From Cristatella mucedo (taxonomy: Eukaryota; Bryozoa; Phylactolaemata; Cristatellidae), in NCBI GenBank assembly GCA_009760855.2, contig WPIO01000023.1, positions 251,001 to 315,000 of the forward strand: 64,000 nucleotides of DNA, read 5' to 3'. Position 1 is the stretch's first letter. Each line of letters begins with the position of its first letter. The position numbers were made by a program, and so were the translations under genes. The notes beneath the pieces were generated by a model. That model was not told the DNA's origin and did no database searches. It worked only from the letters and a program-made list of their open reading frames with translations. Below, piece by piece: positions 43,621 to 54,500 of this stretch.

Positions 43621-44314
43621 CCGGCTTAAGTATGACGTCATTGCGAGCCATTTCCGCCGATACTGCATTAAACAGTATTTGATGAGACGGCTCGTAAAAA
43701 ATGCTCCAGCACATACTACAGCAACAGAAGATAGCAGATATTGCCACAGCAGAAGCTACCTCAGATTCTTCTGCAAAGTAAAAGCGCCAACATTGGCAGA
43801 CATGGATTTTGGATCGTGTACACACGCAGTGGAACTGAAGGTGCAGCACCTGGAATGACAAAACGAAAAAATGTCTGCTCAGCCCATTTTGCTGCGCCAG
43901 TGAGCAAGTTGTCATAAAAGGATCGAGATGCTAATTCTACGAATGTAGCTACCTGCATCCAATTTAATTTTAAAAAATCTCAATGAGGGCAAGCGTAAGC
44001 GATTAAAAGCAGCGGTTAAGTGGACGGGTTTTTATGCAGAATTGGTACTCTCAGCCAGCTTTTGAGCATGTTCTTATCAGCCCTAGAGGTGTAACGAAAA
44101 TTGATCCGGGGTAAATATCCGTTCGTAAATAAGTCTTGTCGCGCCTGCTTATTCATCTGAAATCCTTCCTAATCAGGCTTCGCATCGTACCACCAGCCTC
44201 TGACTCTGAGCGTCTCTGACTCTCAACCCCTCTGACTCTGGCCATATCCTTTGGAGATATCCATAGCTTTCTGTCCCTCTTGGCCTAAAGCTCGGAACTC
44301 ACTCCCGTCAGACA

Positions 44315-44420
44315 TAATAAAAATAATAATAATGCACTTGGTAAAGCGCCCTCAGAGAACTCAATCTCTTCCTAGACGCTTTACATTAGCTGCAAAGGGA
44401 GGTCGTGACATCCGTGACTT
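44315..44420 (-). mobile_element. SINE/LINE tail, minus strand
   Basis: aataataataatgcacttgg, aaagcgccctcagagaactc and ctagacgctttaca are the reverse complement of the common 3' tail. Confidence 0.55.
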
Positions 44421-46034
44421 GACGGCCCTCTTAGGTAGAAACTAAAAGAAAAACATGCCACTCAGAGCCGAAATGCTCCATCGCCGAAACTTGTCCTTCG
44501 CGTGCTTACTCGTGCTAAAACTGCACTAATTGAGAATGTAATCACTTTCGCCAATTTCTCAAGCTGCCTTTCTAGCATATTTAAAGTGTGTACCTAGACA
44601 AAGATTTAGTTTTCTTAGGGTAATAGATAAATATTTGGTCATTATTACTATTGTTCTCATCTCCGATAGGCTATAAGAATAAGCAGCGAGAGTAATTACC
44701 AGAGTAATTACGGAACAGTGTAAATGCTAAAATAATCAGGTAATCCGGCTACCAGTGCCTACTCTGCTACTTACATCCGCCGGTGCTCATTTGGAAGTTT
44801 GTTGGTTGGAACAAGGCTCTAGAGTACGGGATTACCAGAAGATCGCTCCTTGGCGATGCACAACGGTGGGTCCTTGAAATTAAATATGTCTTTTTCGGCT
44901 TAATTTTCATAGCTGCTATACATCAAGGAGTTTCTAAATGCAGATCGACTGAAGACCGTCCATCGAGGTGTATCGAGTACCTGACCGGTCGGGACTACCG
45001 AGACTACAATTTCTGCGGTTCTCTATGCATGGCTTGAAGCAATGGTTTTAAATTTTCAATCGCGTGGTCGACCAGAATACCGGTGTTCCCGGACGACAAC
45101 TATGTACGCCAGCTACGGTCGACCATCAAAGACCATATCTACTACTCGGAGGTACACCGATCCTGGCAGGTGGGAATAACTCTCAAGAGCGCCCCCTGCA
45201 GCTGTGCTCGACACACCTGAATGTTTGAATACGCACATGGCAACCAGAGGCAGACACGACGGCTGCAAGTAAAACAAGCATTTTTAAAATAAAAAATGAT
45301 CGATGACTGTGGAACCGAATGCAAAATATTTCGCAAAATGCTAGAAACGATCTACAACCTCCCGAGTTAGCCTTGAACTCTCTCAGATTGAAACACCAGG
45401 ACTTAAACTTCTGCAGCATTCGACCCAGGACAAAAAAATAGGGCTTGAAATTTCTCACTTTGTACTCGAGCTGAATCCCCTACTACCTGACAGCAGTTCA
45501 GTGGCTAATGCCGACGGCCAACCGGAATGTTAGGCACATGATAACTGCCCCTCCCCTACGTTGTACTTTAAGCAGGTGCCAAAATGTTCATTTCGTTCAC
45601 AAGACCTCTACGTCTGACCGAATCGACAACTGGGACACGTACTTCACGATCCAGGTCGAGTCGAGTTCGAGTCTATCAGCAGACAATCCTTCGTTGCCCG
45701 CAGCACAAGGAGGGTGGGGTTGTGCTAAGCTCTTATGCTGCAATATAAAGCAGGCAGTTGAATCAGCTGACCTTTACTTGCCGACCTATATCGTGACCAC
45801 GAATAAAAAAAATGTGAGCAATATCTTATCAGCTAGCGGTATTGAACCCATTTCTTCGAATATCGGAAGCTAGTAAGCTCTCTTCGATTTAGAGAAGATG
45901 TTCAATTTGCCATGACAAATCTGCGTGAAGCACGAAACCGTCAACTCTTCATTTCGAAAAATTGTCGGCGAGAGTCCGACAGGCCACGCGCCCGATGGCT
46001 GAATGAAGCGATGTCGGAAGGGCTTAGCGGAAAG

Positions 46035-46787
46035 CTACACAAACTGCCTCAGGCAGCCAGCTTCTTCGCAACTGCTACAGCTACCGGCCAGAAGGAGGGC
46101 GGCATCCGCCGAGCTCGCGTGTTCGCAGGCCGCTTGGGGCGTGCGGCTAGCAGACCACAGCAGCGCCGGAGGCCCGAGATCCGAGGCGGGCTCGTCCTCG
46201 TAGCTCGAGTGGCACTTGACGCAGTGCTTAGATCTCGACGGGAAGTGCTGCCTCGGCAGCAGAAGGGCCAGCGCCACCACCAGGCGAGCTCTCCTCTCAT
46301 CCAGGCGCCGCTCCAGAGCGCTCTTGAGCCGCTCGGCGTCGATCGAGCGGAGCACCTCCCTCAGCCGAACGTAGTCATTCACGATGCAGGCGTCGCGGGC
46401 GATCCGACTGACCGCATCACTGTCCAGCGGGGACAGCTCAAGCGGTGGCGGCAGGGACGCTATGCGCTCGAAGGTGGGTGACGACGGCGGCCGAGGCACG
46501 GGCCGGTAGACTCTCGGCCTCGCCGAAAAATCGCACCCTGTGTGTGGCTCTCGCGGCGGCGGCGATCCCGAGCCGCCGCCGTTCACCCGTCGACCTGCCG
46601 TCGAGCGAGGCCCCTCACCTGCAGCGTCGGCTGCTTCGCCCTCCGGCGTGTAGCCGCGGGGCACCGGCACGTATGTTCGCGTGTCGGTGCGATCCGAGAA
46701 CGTCACCTTGTTCTTCTTCTTTCTTAGCCTGCTTCCGGAATCCGTACTGTCGAGGGAAGACGTGGACCGACGCTCCTCGGCGCTCAT
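46035..46787 (-). CDS. Unrecognised GC-rich protein with KVTF motif and C-x2-C-H cluster
   Basis: An uninterrupted 250-codon frame from ATG 46787 to a stop at 46035, GC-rich like the coding exons and unlike the surrounding AT-rich DNA. N-terminus: Ser-rich, then R-K-K-K-N-K-V-T-F-S-D, with K-V-T-F matching the RVxF-type PP1 docking consensus. Middle: Pro/Ser-rich, disordered. About residues 115-190: predicted helical and charged (R-E-V-L-R-S-I-D, E-R-R-L-D-E-R-R), then S-K-H-C-V-K-C-H-S-S-Y-E-D-E. The last ~40 residues are Ala/Ser/Cys-rich and may be read-through past a donor. I do not recognise the family. It could be a whole gene, a first exon, or chance in GC-rich DNA. Confidence 0.45.
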   Translation of the reverse strand: MSAEERRSTSSLDSTDSGSRLRKKKNKVTFSDRTDTRTYVPVPRGYTPEGEAADAAGEGPRSTAGRRVNGGGSGSPPPREPHTGCDFSARPRVYRPVPRPPSSPTFERIASLPPPLELSPLDSDAVSRIARDACIVNDYVRLREVLRSIDAERLKSALERRLDERRARLVVALALLLPRQHFPSRSKHCVKCHSSYEDEPASDLGPPALLWSASRTPQAACEHASSADAALLLAGSCSSCEEAGCLRQFV

Positions 46788-47056
46788 TTGCCGCCCCGCT
46801 GGCGGCGGAGGCGACAGCGTGAGACCGAGCTCGATACGGCCACGTCACATTATCTGGGCTGCTGTACGGCTCTTTCTGGCTAACGCATACATAGTAAACA
46901 GCTCTTCAGTGCCGCGCCACAAAGAGCCACCGGCGTGGCTAGCTGATTACCGCAGCCTCGAACAAAGCATGACGCCGTGGATGGCCGGAGCGCCGAATCG
47001 CCAGGTTAAGTAAATCGCTTTCATCTTCTATTGCTATATCTTGCTGCTGTTGCTGC

Positions 47057-47259
<203 letters not shown>

Positions 47260-47791
47260 GATTGCCCAGCTAGTCTTCAGCCGTACCGTGAATGACCGCC
47301 GCCTCGGCCTCGTTGGTCACCTCGAGCGAACGGCAACTACGGCCGCCTGACTGAAAGTTAATCCCGAGAAGTCAAACTGTAGGACGGTGTGGAGAACGGT
47401 GACCAGAAAGTGCGTATGCTCATCTTTACTAAAGAATGACTTACTGTAGCAAAAGTGCCCGTTATCTGCTTGGGCGCAAGAAGCGCATCAGAGGTAGGAT
47501 GATTTGGCCGGGCAGATGAGCACGCAAGGCAGCCAGATTGTCTTGGATTGTCCCATCTGCCGCCAGCCTGGCTCGGCTGCCTGGCTCAGCCTCAGTATCG
47601 CGAGTTCGGCCCAAAGCTCCTCCTCAGCGGCCAATGCAACTCAAACCCTTAGGATTGTAGAAATCGACAAAGTATACACTAGTTTATTTACCTTTCGTGC
47701 TAAATTATTGTGTTGACCAAAAGATTGTGGTCTTAAAAGGCCAGAAAACTACTGCAGGCAAATCAACGTTCTCAAATCAGTGCGAGATGCA

Positions 47792-47796
<5 letters not shown>

Positions 47797-47828
<32 letters not shown>
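47797..47828. repeat. (AT)n microsatellite
   Basis: About 15 AT units beside a family A SINE. Confidence 0.95.
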
Positions 47829-47831
<3 letters not shown>

Positions 47832-47838
47832 CCTTTTT

Positions 47839-47966
47839 ATAGCACCCAAAGAGAACGTAATCTCTATTCAGGTGCTTCACATATGCCACGGGGCTTGAGA
47901 CCACAACCTCTGCTAGATCTTGGTCGGGGGCTGCACCTTAACCACTGGACCAAACCAGCGCTGGCA
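47839..47966 (-). mobile_element. tRNA-derived SINE, family A
   Basis: Read on -: A-box region TTTGGTCCAGTGGTTAAGG, B-box-like GTCTCAAGCCCC, then the common 3' tail. Its left end on + is an (AT)n tract at 47797-47828. Confidence 0.78.
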
Positions 47967-48107
47967 AGTTATATCCCCTGCTGCCAGCTGAACGGACAGT
48001 ATTCTGTTCTAGCGGCTAGTAATGGCTGAAAGACCTGCACCCTGTGCTCTGCTACGATTTGCAGAACATAAGACTTAAGTGTTGCTGAGTAGAGCAATAT
48101 ACAATAT

Positions 48108-48272
48108 TATATTAGCTTATTTAAAAGCCTCATTTGTAGAGTGGCAAAAGAGCCTTAACGGCCATCACTGCCACTTGCAGTTGGGAATACAAGATCTTCC
48201 ACTGCAGGATTCGAACCCACAACCGAGGTCGTAAAGTTCGAGCACCTTACCTCCGAGGCTATCACGGCCCCA
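48108..48272 (-). mobile_element. tRNA-derived SINE, family B
   Basis: Same family, with B-box GTGGGTTCGAATCCTG and the pyrimidine/purine body GGCTCTTTTGCCACTCTAC. Confidence 0.82.
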
Positions 48273-48334
48273 TAAACAGGATGCGAAGAGAAACATTACA
48301 TAACAACAAAAGCAAACTGAAGATACAACTCGCC

Positions 48335-48432
48335 ATTTGATCGTGTTTCCTTTGCAGCAAATGTAAGTACCTATAAAGAGTTTGAGTTCTCTGAGGGTGC
48401 TTCATCAAGTGTACTATTATTATTACTATTAG
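48335..48432 (+). mobile_element. SINE/LINE tail, plus strand
   Basis: gatcgtgtttcctttgcagc, then agtacctataaagagtttga and gttctctgagggtgcttc, ending in an ATT run. Same element as 24050-24105. Confidence 0.55.
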
Positions 48433-51356
48433 TAAGGTATGCTAAATGTTGATCAGAAAAACTAAGCTCTTATTCCACACTATCAACCTAGTGGTATTTT
48501 ATTTTCAGCCGTTACAGTCATGAAACTCTTAGGGAATTACAGTATATGGGAAGTTCTGCTCAATTCATACTTAGTCGTTATGCGTTAGTGAGTTTCATGG
48601 CTAAATTTTTCTAAGCTATTCATCTTATACGTTCGTCCTAGTATTCAACTGAGTATACGATCGTGGTCAATCTGGGCGCTCCTAAATCGTATTAAGCCAG
48701 GTGAGGTTCAATTTTATGGCCAAGTCGGGTGCATGTGAGAACCAGCTGACCAAGCATAACTGGTGCCTTCAGCAGCGAGCGCTTTCCATTCACAAAACAC
48801 ACATGCTACCGTCAAGAACGGCTACCGACAAGCTGCGATCACCGTGCACACCTAGCTTAAGGCAGCGTAGACTAAGGGAGCTAGCAGGCTTCAGCCATTG
48901 TCCCGCATTAAGATGCCACCAGGATTTATCAGAACGTGCAAGGTCAAGGTGTAGACCCTTTAGAGAATGTGGTTAATCTTGTGTTGAATATGGGGTGAGT
49001 TCCGATAAGAAACCGCTAAATATAATATCTAGCTTGAGAAAACTGCAGTCAAATGAGATCACCGTGAATTTTAGTCACTGGATCTGTCATTAGGAGTGCC
49101 GTGTTTCACACATACAAGCACAACCCTGCCAGCATTAGTAAGCGATAGCTACACTGGGGCTGTTCTTAGTGCATGGGTAGTAGTTGCACGATTCCTTAAC
49201 ACTAAACGCACTACCAATGATGGAGGTCGCTTGTGCTCAAGCACAAGCTAGACATTTCATCAGAGTTTATCGCTGGGACTACTGCTGCTTCTAGGCATTA
49301 GGTAAGTGAGAAATCGTCACATTCACTCGATGGCACCCGGAGAAGCTAAGATGAATGAGACTGCAAAATCTGGGCTATTTATATAATTTTTAATTTATAA
49401 TCGTGGGCTATTTATATAATGTTTTACCACACCAGATCGTCTAGGCTATTGCACTAGGTTACTTTAAAGTGGCTATTAATAGATACACGGATATTCCTCA
49501 TGAGTCCGATCATATCGCCACCTCAGACCGATGGGAGGGACAAGCAGTAGCTCAAGGGTCATACAGAGCTTCCCTCCAAACCCAGGGCTAAACGGCTGCG
49601 GCTTGGGTCGGAGAAGTTCCTCTGTTCTGCCACAGCCCCGAGGAATTTTACCAGACTCTCCCCTTGCATCTATCTCATCAGACACAATAGAATCAGCCAA
49701 ATGCTAGAAATGACGTCGGCAGGATTTACGATCAGTGCAGGGCACCCTAATGGAACTGCCTCAAACCCAGCAGATCTTCTCCATCCGAAGGTGTCCCCGG
49801 CAACGCTAAGAGCTAAGCACTTGGCCACTTGAATGTTCATCAACAAATACAGAAAAGCCAAGGAAGTGTCCCATAAGGCACACCGCTGCTAGGTGATGCC
49901 TATAACGCCTGTATGCAGCGAAGTCACAGGTAAATAACAATTTTTATTTCAACGGCCTAATATACATATACATCCTGGACTAGCCTCGGCTGTGTCCAGT
50001 TCGTCTGCGCTTCACGGCACGCAAGCAAGGTATTTTTACCACTTCATGCCGCGAGATGATAGGATCACTTCATAAAGTGGAGTAGAAAGAGATAAACCAA
50101 CATGCCTCCCATTGTCTCTCATAGGCAGCGATGCTGTTGCAGCAACTTGTGCAGCATCAACCGCTTGCTATGACCTGCTGTACCGGAAGTAAATGCTAGG
50201 CACCTTCTCTTTCTCGCTGAGACTGTGGGCCGTAGCTTTTGCTCGAAACATCGAAACCACCGCCGACCGTCTTAACATGGATCGTATGCACTTCATATGC
50301 CACGTGATCAGCCAGTGGCATGGGAAAATAAAAAAAAAAACTACGTGTCTCTGCTTCCACGAGGGCCTGTCGATGAATACGTCGGACTAAGCTCACAGCC
50401 AGGCTTGCGTGTCACTTCAGTTTTCCAGGCGATCCTAGGGACAAACGAGGATATACGCAGATGTGAGCGCAGGCATGGTCGGGCCAACCACAGCCAAAGC
50501 AAACCGTGAGCAATGCTAACGAAGCTCCCAAACAGAAGTGCAGCGGCATCGGTGTTACCGAGCCATGCCAGAGATGGCTCTTCAGAAAAGCATGCGCCGC
50601 AGCGCTGGCATGTAATAGCGATTACTATGGTCGCGCATTGAACGAGCCAGAATATGCGCGGCATGCCCACCGCCTTGCAAGCACAGACAGTGACGGCGCC
50701 GGGGCAGCGAGCGGCCTCAGCTTCGGTGCCGCTTGCAAGAATGGGCCACTCTCCGATGGCCCGACTGCTGCAGCGACAAGCGTGGCCACAGCGCTTTAGC
50801 GACAGCAGAGAAGAAGCGGCACGGGCTCAGCCTGCAGGCAACCAACCACAGCTGTGACACGATCTCCCGAAAGAAAGACGACCACCGACACGAAAAAGAG
50901 AGACCAGTGGACACACGAACGCCAAGCAGCGGGGTGCAGCCTGAGGCAAAGTTGACAGATACCGACAGACACATATAGACCAACGCAAAAAGGTGTACGA
51001 GCATGCTCATAAAAACGGGAGGCATGCTTACCATAATGCACACATCATTTGCGCTAAAAAAAAAGAGCGCAGCTGGTCCCATGCAGCTAGTGCATGCTGT
51101 CGGCTGGCGAGCTAACGAGGTGCATGAGTGGCTTCAGGCCACTCGATGGGGCCAAACTGAGCCTTAGGACGGCTGAAGCAGCAGGAGCAGAAGCAAGGGT
51201 TGTGGTTGGTGGGATGCTGCGGCAATGCGAGCAGTGCTGTGGCAGTCACACGCGCTACGAGCATTCGTGTGAGCACGCCAGCCACGCCGAGTCGACTTTG
51301 CATGCCAAACGACGTATGCGGCGCACAAGCCACTCAGCAGCACCACCATGAGCTAC
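48433..51356. other. Region downstream of the ArfGAP exons
   Basis: Should contain the last ArfGAP exon and 3'UTR. No D-R-Y-G-type terminal exon was found. 50500-50950 is GC-rich with open frames on both strands and no known motif. Confidence 0.4.
49943..49948 (-). promoter_or_regulatory. Candidate polyadenylation signal for the ArfGAP gene
   Basis: TTTATT on the + strand, AATAAA on the coding strand, about 1.4 kb beyond the last traced exon. AATAAA is common by chance, so this is only a candidate. Confidence 0.25.
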
Positions 51357-51566
51357 CTGGATGGAGCTCATGACGCCACTTGCAAGGGTAGACAGCTTCG
51401 TGGCCACCTTGGTGACACCCTGTCGAACACCGTCTTTGATGTCCTGGAGGTCAGGGGCGTGACCCGAGTATGAAGGTGGGCGCTTGGTGTGTGAGTCTCC
51501 ACCGAAGTAATCATCGCTCGAGATGGCACTTGACCCCTCGAACCTTGTAAAACCGCCAGAGCTGCC
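51357..51566 (-). CDS. ARFGAP3: ArfGAP2/3 exon: second ISS repeat and C-terminal block
   Basis: Acceptor ccattttag, 70 codons, donor ATCCAG|gtagct. It encodes [15 protein letters not shown], then [16 protein letters not shown] and A-S-G-V-M-S-S-I-Q. If the donor is not used the frame runs on 38 codons to a stop. If it is used, a short last exon remains to be found between here and about 49.9 kb. Confidence 0.92.
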
Positions 51567-54500
51567 CTAAAATGGGGTCGCCAGGATGATATAGAGGGCT
51601 AGCAGCGGTTACTTACAGAAAGTGCTACAGTGCCAGTCGCTGCAAAAGCACACACCTTCTCGGGGGGGGGGGGAGTCAGAATCGACTGGACAACTCCTAT
51701 TTAGTGGGTCTGCTGCAGCGCAGACAATATTCAACCACAAGACGGCAACAAGAGGCAATTAGTGCACAAGTGTCGACGCTGAATCTCCTGCTGAACCCTG
51801 TGCCCAGGACAGCACCCATGCCCCAGTAGCCTGCTCTGCTGTCATTGCACTAATTAGTGTGCAGAATAGAAAGGGATGCCACCGGCCTGCTAGGCTGCTC
51901 ACACAAGCGAGATCAGCAATGAGGGTGAGGGGGCAGTAGGAGAGGCAAGGAGGATTGTGACTCACGGTCATAGGATAGATGCAATGCAAAAACGCCTGCC
52001 ACATGCCTGAGAGAGATTGCTGAGCAGAATGCCGGGCAATATGCTGCCCACAGGTACTTTTCGGACCTGCTCTGTACCATCTTGCAGCAGCATCAGAAGC
52101 AGCACCTGGCGCTCCGTTGCCTCATCCCAGCAGAGAGCCTGGTGGCATCACGGCCTTGGCAGCTACGAGTCCCTAGCCTTCACTAAAGAGGCTCCTTTGT
52201 CTCGAGGCCTGAGCAACTGAACGGCAGCGTATAGAAGAGTGGCAAGGCACGCACCTGCCCCTGGCTTTCGCCAAAAAGCTGAGACGACGATATCGACTTA
52301 GCTCCGCTGTACTTGCTGTAGACGTCACTAGCAGGCACGCCGTCTTTTGTCGACGACGCGCGCGCACTATCCGGCTTCCGACTTCGGGATGTGCTACAAG
52401 AATATGCAGCAGTAGCAGGACCGTGACCACAGCAATTGTATGCTGAGAGAAAAGTGCATAAAAAAAAAGCGGTGGCAAAACAGCAACAGCAGCGGCACCT
52501 GACTACAGCACGAGCCTGACTACAGCACGAGCCTGGTTCAGCATGAGCCTGGTACAGCATGTACCACAACGACATGCTGTCAGCCTCTGCAGCCGGAGCA
52601 CGAGTGAGGCGTCAAGCAAAGCACGAAGCAGAATAATGGTATGCATCTCTCGACTGCAGACACTAGTGCACGTGGAATAGACGTGGTAACCCACAATGGA
52701 TGGGCTCCTTCCAATACGACACCTGTATGGTACTACGAGACGATAACGTTTGAAACAGCTTCAACCTGACACACGCGGGCAAGCACGCACCCACCGAGGT
52801 ATAATGAGAGCACCCCAAGGCGTTTTTTTTTACAAGTAAGAACAGGCTCGGCAGCGCAAGGGTGCCGGCTAACCTATGCAACGACCTAATGCACCTCGAG
52901 GTGTGAACGCTTCCGGCACACTCACCGCTCTTTCTCCTTGGAGGACATATTTTCTTCAAAAAAGCTAGTTGTACTCTCGAACTTCTCCGTGTCCCACGAG
53001 CTCTTGGTGGCCGACGGTTTCTTGGAATCAAACGAGTCCCACGTGCTTTTTCCAGAGCTGCCACCAGCACCAAAGTCATCGATACTCTTTGATCCATATC
53101 TGCGAATGCACAGGACTATGAGCCCGGCTAGCTCCCACTCACGAGCATGCCATGGTGATGTACCAAAGCGGGCCAATCAATGCTGCAGTGGCAACTGCTG
53201 CCTGTGGCTACCTCGGAGGCGAGTCGATGACCTCGGCAGCATCGTCTTCCCAGCGACTCCTCGATGAGCTGCTGGCCGACAAACGCTCGGTAGCAAACGA
53301 ACGCCCAACAGTAGGCGTCTCCTGCTCAATGGTCTTCATATCGGAAACAGCCGAGTGGCTTATGCACCTAAAGCCACCAGAACGGTTGGACCCGCTGCAA
53401 GCGCGAGCAAAGCCAGAGAGCGAGTGTGAGCTAACCAACAAAATTGCCCTTTGCAGAGGAGGAGGAGGAGAGCGTGCCAGCTAGGCAGCCAATTGCGTCG
53501 GGGCTCGGCAAGAAAGTAATGCATCTTATAAAAAAAAACTAGCAGATTTAAAAGGTTCTTTTTGGATAGCTGCAAAAGAGCCTCAAAGGCTATCACCACC
53601 GCTTGCAGTGGCAATAAAGGATCGCCCACCGCAGGATTCAAGTATATTACATATTCGAACCCACGATCTCGGGGCCGAGGTCGTGAAAAGCAATCGTGTT
53701 ACCTAGTGTGCCATCACAGCTAGTCTTCCTGAGCTCTCTCTCTCTCCCTCCCTCTCTCTCTCTCGTGACTATAATGGACATCGTGTCAAAGGTTTGCACA
53801 TCGCCGAGAGTCACGAGGTATGACAATGGAATCAGAGTGGCTGGTAGACACAAATCAAGGTCAGCTTGAAAGCTGACATGGCTGTGGATGCTGCATATGC
53901 TTTGTGCAAAACACAACACCCACCGAAGCAGACCGTTCATCCCACACGTGAGAGTACTTTTTTCTTTTCTTTTTTGGAACGAAAAACGATGCTATGTCAT
54001 GCCTAGCTTCGTCTGCATTTAGAGCGGCTGCACGAAGCACGAGCATCAGCAAAGGCAATTTTGCTTGGACACAGAAGCGCCGTCGTGCCGCAGCTAATAA
54101 GGTGTTTTCCCAGCACAAACTCAAGCCCTCGAGCAGTTTTACTGTCAAGGCACTGACACAACTTGCAAGTTAAGTAGGGGTTAGGTAGGACACTTGTGCC
54201 TCGGCTGAAGCAGCACTCCCAAAGGGTAGAGGTAAGTAATGCTTACACTGATGGTAACAGCACTGGCAGACAAATGCAGCGATTTAACAGTGGCTCAGAG
54301 GCAAGTAATGTATTGTAATGTAATGTATCTCCATCAGTAACTCCACAAAGTCATAAAGACCATGTGGGTGTTACGCAGGAGTTTTGTATAGCGCACTCAC
54401 AGCCTAAGCAGCTTTCGGTACGCATTCGGTAGCCAACAGACTTCGTCTCACGCAACAAAGAGAAAGTGGGAAGCATAGCAGAGTTAGGAGAGCAGTTGAG

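Larger units (their letters stand above)
42190..46034. other. Intergenic stretch
   Basis: LINE remnants (43220-43620) and a SINE tail (44315). Short plus-strand frames near 45075-45175 and 45602-45655 end at GT donors but have no family I recognise. Confidence 0.4.

Noticed and set aside
45075-45175. Plus-strand exon-like frame with P-D-D-N-Y-V-R-Q-L, near another at 45602-45655
   Set aside because: Considered as part of a glycogen-targeting (CBM21-like) protein, but only a vague D-N-W match and no connecting exons.
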